From: an uncultured Bacilli bacterium
Lineage (GTDB): Bacteria; Bacillota_I; Bacilli_A; RF39; UBA660
Assembly (NCBI GenBank): GCA_944332575.1
Contig: CALVKH010000003.1
Span: 1-41,634 of the forward strand
Length of the DNA stretch: 41,634 bases
Direction: 5' to 3'
In this document: piece by piece, positions 16,644-26,713 of the stretch
Position numbering within the stretch: the stretch's first letter is position 1
Layout: every line of letters starts with the position of its first letter
Translations under genes and position numbers: made by a program
The notes under the pieces: model-generated
Told to the model about the DNA's origin: nothing
Databases searched by the model: none
What the model saw: the letters and a program-made list of their open reading frames with translations, nothing else

Positions 16644-19451
16644 CTATAACATTCTACTTAAGAACATTCCTGTATATGAATTCTTATTTTTAGCAATTTG
16701 TTCTGGAGTTCCAGTCGCAATTACTTCTCCTCCATCATCTCCACCATTAGGTCCTATATCAATTATATAATCAGCTGTTTTAATCATGTCCAAGTTATGT
16801 TCTATTACTATTACTGTATCATTATTATCTACTATTTTTTGAATAATTGCAAGTAATCTCTTAATATCAGCAGAATGTAATCCAGTTGTAGGTTCATCCA
16901 AAATAAATAGAGTTTTTCCTGTTGCTTTTCTTTGCAGCTCTTTGGATAATTTAACACGTCCAGCTTCTCCTCCAGATAGAGTTGGAGCACTTTGTCCTAA
17001 TTTAATATATCCTAATCCAACATCATATAGAACTTGTAATTTATTTTTTATTTTAGGAACATTTTCAAAGAACTCTAAAGCCTCTTTCACGCGCATATCT
17101 AAAACTTCAGCAATATTTTTTCCTTTATATTTAATTTTTAAAGTCTCACTATTATACCTAGTACCATGGCACACTTCGCACGGAATATAAACATCTGGTA
17201 AAAAATGCATTTCTATTTTTTTCACACCATCTCCACGACATGCTTCACATCTTCCGCCCTTTACATTAAAAGAAAATCTTTCTTTCCCAAAGCCATACAT
17301 TTTGGCTTCTTTCGTTGTCGTAAATAGTGTTCTTATATCATCAAATACCCCCGTATAAGTAGCCGGATTACTTCTTGGTGTCCTTCCAATTGGATTTTGT
17401 GTTATATCAACAACTTTATCAATATTTTCTAAGCCAACAATTTTCTTATGTTTTCCTGGTTTATCTTTAGTATGATATAAATAATTTAAAGCTCCTTTAC
17501 ATAGTATTTCCATCACTAAACTACTTTTACCACTACCTGATACTCCAGTAACACAAGTAAAGGTTCCTAAAGGAAATTTAACATTAATATTTTTTAAATT
17601 ATTTTCTTGAGCACCTTTTATTTCAATAAATAATCCATTACCTTTTCTTCTTTCTTTAGGAATTTCAATTTTTTCTTTACCACTTAAGTAGCGACCTGTA
17701 ATACTATTATCATTTTGCATTACTTCTTCAGGAGTTCCGGCTGCTACTATTTCTCCACCATTTTCTCCTGCACCGGGACCAACATCGACTAAATAATCCG
17801 CAGCTAACATTGTATCAATATCATGTTCAACCACAATTAAAGTATTACCTATATCACGCATTTCTTCCAAAGCTTTTATTAATTTATCATTATCTCTTTG
17901 ATGTAATCCAATACTAGGTTCATCTAATACATATAAAACCCCCGTAAGTCTTGAACCAATTTGAGTAGCTAATCTTATTCTTTGTGCTTCTCCTCCTGAT
18001 AAAGTTCCAGCCATTCTATTTAATGTTAAATACTCTAATCCTACGTTTTTAAGAAAATTTAATCTATTTTTTATTTCTTTTATTAATAATCCTGAGATTT
18101 TCTCTTGTTCTTTTGTAAGATGCAATTCGTCGAAAAAAGCAACTAATTCTTTTATACTCATACAAGTCATCTGATAAATATTTTTTTTACCAATGAATAC
18201 CGATAAAACACTATCAGTTAATCTTGCTCCCTTACATGTCTCACATTCTTTTTCTACCATGTAATTTTCTAACCATTCTCTAATCCAATTACTACCGGTT
18301 TCCATATAACGACGTTGTAAATTAGTAATAATTCCTTCATAATAATCTTTTTGATTATATGAAGTACCTCCTTTAGTAGTGTACTTAAAATCAACTTTAT
18401 CAGGAGATCCATATAAAATTATTTGCTTTTCTTTTTTAGTTAAATCTTTAAATGGTTTGTCCATATCAATATCATAGTAATTACAAACAGCTTCTAATCT
18501 TTTGTAATAAATTCCTTCTTGATCATCACTTAAAGTAGCAATACACCCGTCGTTAATAGATAAATCTTGATTAGGAATTACTAAATCAGGATCAATATTA
18601 AGTTTAATACCTAAGCCTTTACAATCAGGACATGCTCCATATGGAGAATTAAAGCTAAATAATCTAGGCTCTAATTCTGGTAAGGAAAATTCACAATACG
18701 GACAAGCAAAACTTTCAGAAAATAAAATTTCTTTGTCTCCTGGTATTTCTATTACAACTTTTCCATTAGCTAATTTAGTTGCTACTTCAATAGATTCATG
18801 TAATCTACCTCTTATATCTTCTTTTAAAATTAATCTATCTACAATAACATCTATATTATCTTTAATATTTTTATCTAACACTATATCTTCTGATAAATCA
18901 CGCATTTCACCATTAACACGTACTCGTACAAAACCCTCACTACGTAACTTTTCAAGCAATTCTTTATGTGTTCCCTTTTCACCGTGTACCACTGGTGCCA
19001 TAATTACAAATTTAGTTCCTAATTCATATTCAAGTAATTTATTGACCATTTCCTCAACACTTTGTGCTTTAATGGGTATATGATGATTTGGACAATAAGG
19101 GATCCCTATTCTTGCATACAATAGTCTTAAATAATCATATATTTCAGTTACAGTGCCTACCGTCGAGCGAGGATTTTTATTGGTTGTTTTTTGATCAATA
19201 CTAATAGAAGGGGAAAGTCCTTCAATCGAATCAACGTCTGGTTTTTCAGTTCCACCCAAAAATTGTCTAGCATAAGCACTCAAACTTTCAACATAACGTC
19301 TTTGCCCTTCAGCGTATATAGTATCAAAGGCTAGACTACTTTTACCACTTCCTGAAACACCAGTCATCACTATCAATTTATTCTTAGGTAGAGTTAAATC
19401 AACGTTTTTTAAATTATTTTCTCGTGCTCCTTTTATAATTATTTCGTTCAT
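16644..19451 (-). CDS. uvrA: Excinuclease ABC subunit A
   Basis: 935 residues, full length. Damage-recognition ATPase of nucleotide excision repair; a dimer loads UvrB. The first Walker A is [12 protein letters not shown] (near 31-43). The zinc finger has CPYC...CPDC; another CETC/GRCEAC...CEVC set forms the insertion and second zinc modules. The second Walker A is [12 protein letters not shown]. The first ABC signature is LSGGEAQR; the second reads LSGGEAGR, with Gly831 replacing the usual Gln. Walker B boxes ([24 protein letters not shown]) are intact. ATG 19451 follows AGGTGATAAT. It is downstream of uvrB in one operon, separated by a radical SAM gene and yqeG. Confidence 0.98.
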   Translation of the reverse strand: MNEIIIKGARENNLKNVDLTLPKNKLIVMTGVSGSGKSSLAFDTIYAEGQRRYVESLSAYARQFLGGTEKPDVDSIEGLSPSISIDQKTTNKNPRSTVGTVTEIYDYLRLLYARIGIPYCPNHHIPIKAQSVEEMVNKLLEYELGTKFVIMAPVVHGEKGTHKELLEKLRSEGFVRVRVNGEMRDLSEDIVLDKNIKDNIDVIVDRLILKEDIRGRLHESIEVATKLANGKVVIEIPGDKEILFSESFACPYCEFSLPELEPRLFSFNSPYGACPDCKGLGIKLNIDPDLVIPNQDLSINDGCIATLSDDQEGIYYKRLEAVCNYYDIDMDKPFKDLTKKEKQIILYGSPDKVDFKYTTKGGTSYNQKDYYEGIITNLQRRYMETGSNWIREWLENYMVEKECETCKGARLTDSVLSVFIGKKNIYQMTCMSIKELVAFFDELHLTKEQEKISGLLIKEIKNRLNFLKNVGLEYLTLNRMAGTLSGGEAQRIRLATQIGSRLTGVLYVLDEPSIGLHQRDNDKLIKALEEMRDIGNTLIVVEHDIDTMLAADYLVDVGPGAGENGGEIVAAGTPEEVMQNDNSITGRYLSGKEKIEIPKERRKGNGLFIEIKGAQENNLKNINVKFPLGTFTCVTGVSGSGKSSLVMEILCKGALNYLYHTKDKPGKHKKIVGLENIDKVVDITQNPIGRTPRSNPATYTGVFDDIRTLFTTTKEAKMYGFGKERFSFNVKGGRCEACRGDGVKKIEMHFLPDVYIPCEVCHGTRYNSETLKIKYKGKNIAEVLDMRVKEALEFFENVPKIKNKLQVLYDVGLGYIKLGQSAPTLSGGEAGRVKLSKELQRKATGKTLFILDEPTTGLHSADIKRLLAIIQKIVDNNDTVIVIEHNLDMIKTADYIIDIGPNGGDDGGEVIATGTPEQIAKNKNSYTGMFLSRML

Positions 19452-19462
19452 ATTATCACCTA

Positions 19463-20050
19463 CTACTTATAATAATTGTTCCTATGGAATATATTTTTTT
19501 TACTTAATTTTTTTATCATCATATCTTGTAATACTTTACTTGTTCCTGTTTTTATATCATATTTATCTTCTAATGGGTCAACTAAAATAGTATAAAGTCC
19601 ATACTCGTTAGCTCCCTTAATATCACTTAACATTTGGTCTCCTACCATAATGGTATCATTAGTTCCTGCCTCTAATTTTTTTAAAGCATTATCAAAAGCT
19701 TCTTTATTAGGTTTATTAGCTTTGGATAAATATAAAACGCCTAATTTATTAGCTGGAGATTTAACTCTATCTTCACTATTATTTGAAACAATGCATATAC
19801 TAAAACCTGTATTTTTAAGATATTCAAAAAGTTCTATTAATGTTTCTGGTACAGCAATATCATTTACGGGTAATAGTGTATTATCAACATCAAAAATAAT
19901 ATTATGATATCCTCTTTGATACAAATCCTCATAATTAATGCTATAAATATCTTTAACATAAGAATTAGGAATAACTAAATTGATATAATTATTATCGTTT
20001 CTTATTACCTTGAAAAAAACTTTTAACATTTCTTTATTTTTACTAGCCAT
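19463..20050 (-). CDS. yqeG: YqeG-family HAD-IIIA phosphatase
   Basis: 195 residues. HAD motif I is FDVDNTLLP (nucleophile Asp54, acid Asp56), motif II IVSNN, motif III a Lys in [10 protein letters not shown], motif [10 protein letters not shown]. The short cap-less fold and the '[10 protein letters not shown]' start place it in the YqeG/Gep4 group, linked to phosphatidylglycerophosphate dephosphorylation (phosphatidylglycerol synthesis) in related organisms. That would fit lgt two genes on, which uses phosphatidylglycerol. ATG 20050 follows GGAGTGATAAT. It lies between the radical SAM gene (37-base gap) and uvrA (11 bases). The substrate is inferred from family only. Confidence 0.85.
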   Translation of the reverse strand: MASKNKEMLKVFFKVIRNDNNYINLVIPNSYVKDIYSINYEDLYQRGYHNIIFDVDNTLLPVNDIAVPETLIELFEYLKNTGFSICIVSNNSEDRVKSPANKLGVLYLSKANKPNKEAFDNALKKLEAGTNDTIMVGDQMLSDIKGANEYGLYTILVDPLEDKYDIKTGTSKVLQDMMIKKLSKKNIFHRNNYYK

Positions 20051-20087
20051 ATTATCACTCCATAAACCAAATGTATTATATCACATA

Positions 20088-20927
20088 TTATTTAGAATTA
20101 AATCTATTTTTAAAAGCACATCTAGAACACAATTCTTCTACACATTTATTATTTTCAAAACCTTTTATTACATTCATTGTTCGATTATTATTTAAAATAT
20201 TGCTCAATGACTCTTCAAAAATATTACCAAGATTAATTATTCCTTCCCCGTCCAAGCAACAAGGAACTACAGTACCATCTACTAATATTCCAATATGTGT
20301 TTTTAAACCATGACAAAAAGCATTATTTTTTTTAGCACTATTTAAATCTGGCCATTGAAACAAATTATCTTTATTCACAAAAGTATTGAAAGAAATTTTG
20401 ATTGAGTTCTCTTTATAGATTTTATCCACTATTTCTGTGGATAAATTGTATGAGTTAATGATTTTTTTCACAATTTCTGTGGATTTTTTATCCAATTTAT
20501 AATCATTAAGAGTCCATAGACGATAACTTATAAACATTTTAGTTGATAATTCTTTAGCACTACAAAAAATATCCTCAAAATATGTTGAAATATTATTTTC
20601 TGAATGCAGTGAAAAATTTAATTGCCTTACACAAGAAGAATTTAAAATAATTTCTTTTTGTTTTTTTATAAGTGTACCATTAGTAGTAATATTTACTTTT
20701 ATATTATTTCTTTTACAAATTTCTAAAATTTCTTTTAAATTAGGATGTAATAATGGTTCTCCCTTTACATGAAGATAAACATAATTAGTATATTTTTTAA
20801 TTTCACTAATTATGTATTCAAAATTTTTTACACTCATAAATTGCTTAGATCTACTGTTATTATGACAAAAAGAGCAATTTAAATTACAGTTATTTGTTAT
20901 CTCGATATATATCTTTTTAAACCTCAT
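20088..20927 (-). CDS. Radical SAM/SPASM-type enzyme of unknown substrate
   Basis: 279 residues. The radical SAM cluster motif CNLNCSFC is at 14-21 (C14, C18, C21). A glycine-rich 'GEPLLHP' and 'TTNGTLI' mark the SAM-binding strands. The C-terminal Cys set (FCHGL, PCCLDG, CVEELCSRC) fits a SPASM-type auxiliary iron-sulfur region, with IGILVDGTVVPCC typical of its first part. SPASM enzymes often modify peptides or carbohydrates, but no precursor peptide or carrier is seen nearby. The ATG overlaps the uvrB stop (TAATG), so it is cotranslated with uvrB. Residues ~145-165 contain two near-copies of STEIV. Function unknown; anaerobic or microaerobic metabolism is implied. Confidence 0.85.
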   Translation of the reverse strand: MRFKKIYIEITNNCNLNCSFCHNNSRSKQFMSVKNFEYIISEIKKYTNYVYLHVKGEPLLHPNLKEILEICKRNNIKVNITTNGTLIKKQKEIILNSSCVRQLNFSLHSENNISTYFEDIFCSAKELSTKMFISYRLWTLNDYKLDKKSTEIVKKIINSYNLSTEIVDKIYKENSIKISFNTFVNKDNLFQWPDLNSAKKNNAFCHGLKTHIGILVDGTVVPCCLDGEGIINLGNIFEESLSNILNNNRTMNVIKGFENNKCVEELCSRCAFKNRFNSK

Positions 20928-22876
20928 TATATTCCACTCTTCATTTCAAATAAAATATCACGTAACTCCATAGCTCTTTCAAAGTCAAGATTTTTAGCAG
21001 CTTCCCTCATTTCTTGTTCTATTTTATCCATGGTTTTAACTAATTCTTTCTTAGTTGTCTTAGTTTTCTTATCTTTAGTTTCATCAATATTACTTATTAT
21101 ATCTCTTATTTCTTTAGAAATAGTTTGAGGTATAATATTGTGAACTCTATTATATTCTTCTTGTATTTTACGACGACGCATTGTCTCTTTAATAGCGTAG
21201 TCCATAGAATCCGTAATTTTATCTCCATACATAATACATTTACCATGAGCATTTCTAGCACAACGTCCAATTGTTTGGATTAAACTACGACTACTACGTA
21301 AAAATCCTTCTTTATCAGCATCTAATATGGCAATTAAACTAACTTCTGGTATATCTATTCCTTCTCTTAACAAATTTATTCCCACGATACAATCATACTT
21401 ACCTAAACGTAAATCCCTTATGATTTGCATTCTTTCCAAAGTTTTTACTTCAGTATGAAGGTACGCTACCTTAATATCTAAATCTTTCAAGTAATTAGTT
21501 AATTCCTCTGCCATACGAATAGTTAACGTAGTTATTAAAACTCGCTCATTATTTTGCATTCGTGTTTTGATTTCACCAACTAAATCATCAATTTGACCCT
21601 CACTTTTTCTAACTTCTATTATTGGATCTAATAAACCTGTTGGTCTAATTATTTGTTCAACGTAATGATTATGTACTTTTTCCAACTCATAATCTCCTGG
21701 AGTTGCTGAAACATATATAACTTGATTAATCTTTTTTTCAAATTCATCAAATTTTAGTGGCCTATTATCCAAAGCACTAGGTAATCTAAATCCATAATCA
21801 ACCAAATTCATTTTTCTTGCTCTATCCCCATTATACATTCCTCTTACCTGTGGAATAGTAACATGCGATTCATCAATAACCAACAAATAATCTTTCGGGA
21901 AAAAATCCATAAGTGTAGTTGGTGTCTCTCCTTCTCCTCTTCCAGCTAAATGACGAGAATAATTTTCTACTCCTGTACAAAAACCGGTTTCTTCTAACAT
22001 TTCCAAATCATAATTAGTTCTTTGTTCTAATCGTTGATATTCAAGTAATTTGTTATTCTCCTTAAAATATTTTAATCTATCCTGCAATTCTTCTCTTATT
22101 GTCTTTAATGCTGCTTTTAATTTTTCTTCACTAGTTACAAAGTGACTAGCTGGGAATACTGAAATAGTTTTTTTATTTGTTTTTATAGCGCCAGTTAAAG
22201 GATCAGTTTCACTAATTCGATCAATTTCATCTCCAAAAAATTCAATTCTAATACCATTAGTTCTATCATTGGAAGGAATGATTTCTAATACATCTCCTTT
22301 TACTCTAAAAGTACCACGTTTGAAATCAATATCGTTTCTTTCATATAGCATATCCACCAATTTCATTAAAACTTGATCTCGATCAATGGTATCACCTACA
22401 TTTAAAGTTAACATTTTTTTCTCATATTCTTCTACTTCACCAATACCATAAATACAAGAAACACTAGCAACTACAATAACGTCATCTCTTGATAAAAGGG
22501 CACTTGTTGCTGAATGACGTAATTCATCTATTTCATCATTAATAGATGAATCCTTTTCTATATAAGTATCAGTAGATGGCACATAAGCTTCTGGTTGATA
22601 ATAATCATAATAAGAGACAAAGTATTCTACACGATTTTCAGGAAAAAGCTCTTTTAATTCGCTATATAATTGTCCTGCTAAAGTTTTATTGTGAGCTAAG
22701 ATTAATGTCGGCTTATTCACTTCTTTTATAACGTTAGCTATGGTAAAAGTTTTTCCTGTACCAGTAGCCCCTAATAATACTTGATCTCTTTTTCCGTCTT
22801 TAATTCCTTTTACTAATTGATGAATAGCTTCTGGCTGATCACCAGATGGACTAAACTTGGATACTAAATTAAACAT
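20927..22876 (-). CDS. uvrB: Excinuclease ABC subunit B
   Basis: 649 residues, usual length. Walker [11 protein letters not shown] is at 34-43. The beta-hairpin that inserts into DNA is [24 protein letters not shown]-like box VIDESH and helicase motif VI ([12 protein letters not shown]) are present. The last 40 residues form the UVR motif that contacts UvrC ([20 protein letters not shown]). UvrB verifies the lesion delivered by UvrA and recruits UvrC. First gene of the seven-gene operon to trxB. The leader, about 90 bases, holds a LexA-like palindrome near a TATAAT, compatible with SOS control. ATG 22876 follows GTGGAGATGATTTAA. Confidence 0.98.
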   Translation of the reverse strand: MFNLVSKFSPSGDQPEAIHQLVKGIKDGKRDQVLLGATGTGKTFTIANVIKEVNKPTLILAHNKTLAGQLYSELKELFPENRVEYFVSYYDYYQPEAYVPSTDTYIEKDSSINDEIDELRHSATSALLSRDDVIVVASVSCIYGIGEVEEYEKKMLTLNVGDTIDRDQVLMKLVDMLYERNDIDFKRGTFRVKGDVLEIIPSNDRTNGIRIEFFGDEIDRISETDPLTGAIKTNKKTISVFPASHFVTSEEKLKAALKTIREELQDRLKYFKENNKLLEYQRLEQRTNYDLEMLEETGFCTGVENYSRHLAGRGEGETPTTLMDFFPKDYLLVIDESHVTIPQVRGMYNGDRARKMNLVDYGFRLPSALDNRPLKFDEFEKKINQVIYVSATPGDYELEKVHNHYVEQIIRPTGLLDPIIEVRKSEGQIDDLVGEIKTRMQNNERVLITTLTIRMAEELTNYLKDLDIKVAYLHTEVKTLERMQIIRDLRLGKYDCIVGINLLREGIDIPEVSLIAILDADKEGFLRSSRSLIQTIGRCARNAHGKCIMYGDKITDSMDYAIKETMRRRKIQEEYNRVHNIIPQTISKEIRDIISNIDETKDKKTKTTKKELVKTMDKIEQEMREAAKNLDFERAMELRDILFEMKSGI

Positions 22877-22944
22877 TTAAATCATCTCCACTTGATAAAA
22901 ACTAATAAGTTATAATATACAATAAAATTAATATTAAAAACTAT

Positions 22945-22975
22945 ATTATATAGTATCATACAAAACAAATGTTTG
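22945..22975 (-). promoter_or_regulatory. Candidate uvrB promoter with LexA-like box
   Basis: Minus strand TATAAT (22945-22950), with the palindrome CAAACATTTGTTTT (22962-22975) over the -35 position. It matches 11 of 14 positions of the Bacillus LexA consensus CGAACRNRYGTTYC. The -35 itself is poor. Confidence 0.35.
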
Positions 22976-22985
22976 CAATTTGTTT

Positions 22986-23015
22986 TTAAAAAAAGATAGA
23001 ATTTTATTCTATCTT
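22986..23015 (-). terminator. Terminator after the M23 hydrolase gene
   Basis: Stem AAGATAGAAT (22993-23002) / ATTCTATCTT (23006-23015), 3-base loop, then TTTTTTT-AAA on the minus strand. The TAG stop codon (23009-23011) lies inside the stem. Confidence 0.85.
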
Positions 23016-24202
23016 GTATACCAAGGATTATAAGTTCCGCTTGGGAAATTTATCAATTGTCTTGGACCTTTAAATCCATTATAGCTTTGATTTTGCACAA
23101 ATGCTGTATAAGCATTCCAACTATAACATTCACTATCTAAATATAATCTACATGGAGCAATTTCCATATGCAAATGTGGTCCTGTGGAATAACCGGTATT
23201 ACCCATATATCCAATATAATCATCAGAAGTTACGTACTTACCAACATATATGTTAGGTGCATAGGAACTCAAATGTGCATACATAGATGTATAGTATGTA
23301 CCACTTACAGCTTCATAATGTTCTATCGAAACAATTAATGCTCCGTATAAATCTTGCCAAATTGAACTAATTGTTCCATTAGCAACTGGATAAATCTTAG
23401 TGTTATAAGGATCACCATTACTAATATCTAGTCCCCTGTGGAAAGAACCCCAACGACTTCCAAATTCACTAGTGATATAACCAACACTAACTGGTCTTCT
23501 GAACACTCCAGCAGAACCATTTACAGCACAATCAACTCCTATAACATGATGACTTAAGCATCCCTGGTTTTTATATGCCTCGACTATATCTTCGTAAATC
23601 TCTATTTGGCCTTGAATTGTTACTCCACCTTCCGTTAAACTCGATTTAGTATTTCCTAAGGAAACCACTTTTTCCTCTAGCTCTTTTTGTTTAACTTCTA
23701 GATCTTTATTAATTTCTTCAATCTCTTTTTCTCTTTCTTGATTAGCTTTTATCATTTCTTCTAGTTCTTTGGTAACTTTTTCATTATATTCAGTCATTTG
23801 TTCAACAATAGCCATTCTATAAATTAAATCGGTTACAGTTTCAGCTCCAAAAGCGTATTCTAAATAAGTATTTTCACCGTTTGACATCTGAAAATATTGA
23901 AATAATTCTTTTGTTTGTAAACTTTTTTCTTTTATATCTTCATTATATTGAGCTATTTCTTCGTTTAGTTTAGTTACTTCATCTGCTAAATTCTTAATTT
24001 CTGTTTTAGTATTTTCAATTTGTTGGTTAGTTTCAGCAATTTCAGCTTCTGTTTTATTTATTGCTGCTTGATTAGCAGCAGCTTCATCTTTATATTGTTG
24101 TAATTTAGCTTCGTACTCTCCTAAAGTTATCGCATTCGTATCATGTGGTACTAAAGCTATACAAATTATTAAAATTAATAATATTCTTAATATTTTTCTC
24201 AT
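23009..24202 (-). CDS. Secreted coiled-coil M23 (LytM-type) peptidoglycan hydrolase, FtsEX partner
   Basis: 397 residues. Signal peptide about 1-24 (RKILRILLILIICIALVPHDTNA). A long coiled coil (about 28-190, CwlO/PcsB/EnvC-like) follows, then an M23 metallopeptidase domain from about 232. Zinc ligands are H255 and D259 (FHRGLD) and H345; catalytic His are H310 (MYAHLS) and H343 (HLH). The active site is complete, unlike EnvC-type activators. Cys pairs at about 215/225 and 351/359 could form disulfides. The ATG overlaps the ftsX stop (ATGA), so the gene ends an ftsE-ftsX-hydrolase operon. By analogy with CwlO, PcsB and EnvC, the coiled coil should dock on FtsX and be released for cutting by FtsE ATP hydrolysis. 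It probably cleaves peptide cross-links during division or elongation. Confidence 0.92.
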   Translation of the reverse strand: MRKILRILLILIICIALVPHDTNAITLGEYEAKLQQYKDEAAANQAAINKTEAEIAETNQQIENTKTEIKNLADEVTKLNEEIAQYNEDIKEKSLQTKELFQYFQMSNGENTYLEYAFGAETVTDLIYRMAIVEQMTEYNEKVTKELEEMIKANQEREKEIEEINKDLEVKQKELEEKVVSLGNTKSSLTEGGVTIQGQIEIYEDIVEAYKNQGCLSHHVIGVDCAVNGSAGVFRRPVSVGYITSEFGSRWGSFHRGLDISNGDPYNTKIYPVANGTISSIWQDLYGALIVSIEHYEAVSGTYYTSMYAHLSSYAPNIYVGKYVTSDDYIGYMGNTGYSTGPHLHMEIAPCRLYLDSECYSWNAYTAFVQNQSYNGFKGPRQLINFPSGTYNPWYTR

Positions 24203-25098
24203 ACTTTTAAATACTTCCTTACTGCTCTTCCACTACCAAACATACCTACTATAATACCAATCATTAATATTGCCCCTGCTATTAAATATATGAATGGTTC
24301 TGGAGGAACTAATTTTATTAAAGCTGAAAATAATTGACCATCAAATTCTTCATAGAATGCCACATAACCATATATTGAAATTATTATCGGAATAATAGAA
24401 CCTATAGCTCCAATAATCATACCTTCTATAACAAATGGTATTTTTATGGTTAAATTACTAGCTCCTACTAATCGCATAATTGATATTTCTCGTTTACGAG
24501 AGAATATGGTTAGTTTAATAGTATTAACAATTAAGAAGACAGTAACTACTATTAATATAGCTACAATAACAATAGTAATTCTTTCCACTAATCTAAAAGC
24601 TCCTATTAATCTTTCCACCATTTCTTCACCATAGTCTACTACTTCAACTTTATCAATTTTTCTTATTTGATCAGCAGTTTCTCCAATATCTTCAATTCTT
24701 TCAACTTTGATTAAATAACTATCCCTTAGTGGATTATCTTCTTCTGGCCAAGTTTCCATAGTTGCTTCAAATATTTCTGATTCAGCCATCATTTCTTTTT
24801 TTGATTCTTCTTTCGTCTTAATCTTTATTGATTCAACATTGTCAAAATTAGCAATTTCTTTTTGAATACTTTCAAGTTCTTCTTTTGTTGTATCTTGTTC
24901 TAGAAAAACAACAACAGTTACATCTTTTTTTATAGTTCTAGCAAAATTATCTACATTAAATGAAATTATTAGTGATAGTCCTACCACAATTAATGTAATA
25001 CTGATACATGAGATAGAAGCAATAGATAATGAAAAATTTCTTGTTACACTTTTAAATGCATCACGTACATTTCTTCCAAACATTCTAAACAATTTCAT
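24199..25098 (-). CDS. ftsX: Cell division ABC-like membrane protein FtsX
   Basis: 299 residues, four membrane helices: about 22-46 after the cytoplasmic start (FGRNVRDAFKSVTRN), then three in the C-terminal half (about 172-196, 222-246, 270-292). The large extracellular loop (about 47-165, e.g. VVVFLEQDTTKEELESIQ) is the part that binds hydrolase coiled coils. Pairs with FtsE. The start overlaps ftsE by 14 bases; AAGGA lies about 10 bases before ATG 25098. A second in-frame ATG at 25083 would avoid the overlap but has no better ribosome site. Ends TGA overlapping the hydrolase ATG. Confidence 0.96.
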   Translation of the reverse strand: MKLFRMFGRNVRDAFKSVTRNFSLSIASISCISITLIVVGLSLIISFNVDNFARTIKKDVTVVVFLEQDTTKEELESIQKEIANFDNVESIKIKTKEESKKEMMAESEIFEATMETWPEEDNPLRDSYLIKVERIEDIGETADQIRKIDKVEVVDYGEEMVERLIGAFRLVERITIVIVAILIVVTVFLIVNTIKLTIFSRKREISIMRLVGASNLTIKIPFVIEGMIIGAIGSIIPIIISIYGYVAFYEEFDGQLFSALIKLVPPEPFIYLIAGAILMIGIIVGMFGSGRAVRKYLKV

Positions 25099-25783
25099 TA
25101 TCGTAAGTTCCTTTCTCGTAATCTTTTACTAATCTTCCATCTTTTAACGCTATTACATGCTTCTTCATCTCATTTACTATTTCTCTATCATGGGTGGCCA
25201 TAATAATAGTTGTTCCAACTTCCTTATTGATATTATCAAGAACTTTTACTATTTCCCTACTCATATCTGGATCAAGATTTCCTGTTGGTTCATCACAAAT
25301 TAGAAGTTTTGGATTATTAACTATAGCACGTGCTATTGCAACACGTTGTTGCTCTCCTCCAGACAACTCGGTAGGGTAAGTTCTAGTTTTAGCCTTTAAT
25401 CCTACTAAATCTATAGCTTTTAAAGTTTTGGTTTTTATTTCATCTTTTTTAGCACCAATTACTTCTAAGGCAAATGCTACATTTTCATATACTGTTAATT
25501 TTGGTAACAATCTATAATCTTGGAATACTATTCCTAATTTTCTTCTTAGTTTATATACTTTGCTATTTCGTAATCTAGCAACATTCAACCCACCTAGAAT
25601 TATCTCTCCAGACGTTGGTCTTTCTTCTCGGTACAACATCTTAATTAAAGTTGACTTTCCACTTCCTGAACCACCTATTACAAAAACGAAGTCACCTTTT
25701 TTTATTTTTAACGACAGATCATAGATTGCCGTAACGCCATTTTTATATACTTTATTAACATGTTTAATATTAATTAAATCCAT
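25085..25783 (-). CDS. ftsE: Cell division ATP-binding protein FtsE
   Basis: 232 residues, single ABC ATPase. Walker A GGSGSGKST (near 36-44), Q-loop FQDYRLLP, signature LSGGEQQRVAIARA, Walker B LLICDEPTGNLD, H-loop MATHD. Start MDLINIKHVNKVYKNGV after AAAAGGAGG. FtsE powers FtsX to activate cell-wall hydrolases at the septum or side wall. First gene of ftsE-ftsX-M23; an extended -10 promoter lies about 35 bases upstream. Confidence 0.97.
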   Translation of the reverse strand: MDLINIKHVNKVYKNGVTAIYDLSLKIKKGDFVFVIGGSGSGKSTLIKMLYREERPTSGEIILGGLNVARLRNSKVYKLRRKLGIVFQDYRLLPKLTVYENVAFALEVIGAKKDEIKTKTLKAIDLVGLKAKTRTYPTELSGGEQQRVAIARAIVNNPKLLICDEPTGNLDPDMSREIVKVLDNINKEVGTTIIMATHDREIVNEMKKHVIALKDGRLVKDYEKGTYDNEIV

Positions 25784-25815
25784 TTTTACCTCCTTTTTAT
25801 TGTCGATACAATTTT

Positions 25816-25824
25816 ATTATAACA
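25816..25824 (-). promoter_or_regulatory. Extended -10 promoter of ftsE
   Basis: TGTTATAAT on the minus strand (25816-25824), the TGnTATAAT form, with no good -35. About 33 bases before the ftsE ATG. Confidence 0.5.
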
Positions 25825-25851
25825 TAAATTCGACAAATTTCATTGGAAAAT

Positions 25852-26712
25852 TTAGGCACCATTTGACATTTGATACGAATCAGTGACAACAAAGAAGGCA
25901 TTTTTGTCAATCTGTTTTATTCCTTCTGATACTTTGAAGTACTCTTTAGTAGGAATCACAGTCATTAACGCTTGACTTTTACTATTTAAATATCCTTTTA
26001 CAACATCAAATTTAGTAACTCCATGTCCTATTTCATTCAATAAGTACTCTTTAACCTCTTCCTCTTTAGTCGTAATAATATAGAATATTTTATTATTAGA
26101 AATTCCAAGTAAAACACGATCAATCATAATTCCACTTATAAACAAAACAATAATAGCATAAAGAATTGTCTCAACCCCGTAAAATATACCCCCTAGTACT
26201 ACTATTATCATATTTATAAAAAAGGTACTTTTACTAAGTGGAAAATGAAGCTTTTCAAAAAGCATTTGATTGATTAATGATATTCCTCCATTACTAAATC
26301 CCATTTTATATATGATTCCTGATGTCCAACCATTTATAAGTCCTATAAATAAACTTATTAAAATCATATCATTATTGTTGATATCTATTATAGTAGTTAT
26401 TCCAGAAGTTAATTCGACAAAAACAGGATATACAAAAGTTGAAATTACTGAGCCGCTTGATTTTTCAACTCCTAAAATCAAAAATGAAAGAATCAAAACA
26501 ATAGTTGAAAAAATAAGAATAAATATAGCAGGAGATATTCCAAACGCAGTTTCAATTAAAATTGATAATCCATTAGCACCACCTGATACTATCTTAGCAG
26601 GATATATCAACAAATTATAGCATATTGCAGATATAAATAATGCTAGAATAAGATAACCATAACGTTTAATTAAATGTTTTTCTTCAATTACATCTATAAT
26701 TTTATTAAGCAT
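25852..26712 (-). CDS. YitT family membrane protein (second copy)
   Basis: 286 residues from ATG 26712, one base after the stop of the preceding copy; GGTGAG serves as ribosome site. Longer in-frame starts lie inside the upstream gene and are rejected. Five to six membrane helices fill residues ~20-190, followed by a soluble C-terminal DUF2179 domain (FYIITTKEEEVKEYLL ... AFFVVTDSYQMSNGA). The IVSGGANGLSILIE and GFSNGGISLINQ repeats are family hallmarks. YitT proteins are widespread in Firmicutes; their substrate is unknown. Clear paralogue of the upstream copy. Confidence 0.88.
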   Translation of the reverse strand: MLNKIIDVIEEKHLIKRYGYLILALFISAICYNLLIYPAKIVSGGANGLSILIETAFGISPAIFILIFSTIVLILSFLILGVEKSSGSVISTFVYPVFVELTSGITTIIDINNNDMILISLFIGLINGWTSGIIYKMGFSNGGISLINQMLFEKLHFPLSKSTFFINMIIVVLGGIFYGVETILYAIIVLFISGIMIDRVLLGISNNKIFYIITTKEEEVKEYLLNEIGHGVTKFDVVKGYLNSKSQALMTVIPTKEYFKVSEGIKQIDKNAFFVVTDSYQMSNGA

Positions 26713-26713
26713 T

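Noticed and set aside
20422-20487. Three DnaA-box-like sequences (one perfect TGTGGATAA at 20436-20444, near-matches at 20422 and 20479) inside the radical SAM gene.
   Set aside because: They fall within codons for a repeated STEIV peptide and the clustering follows from that coding repeat. No AT-rich unwinding region, dnaA or dnaN is nearby, so an origin is not supported.
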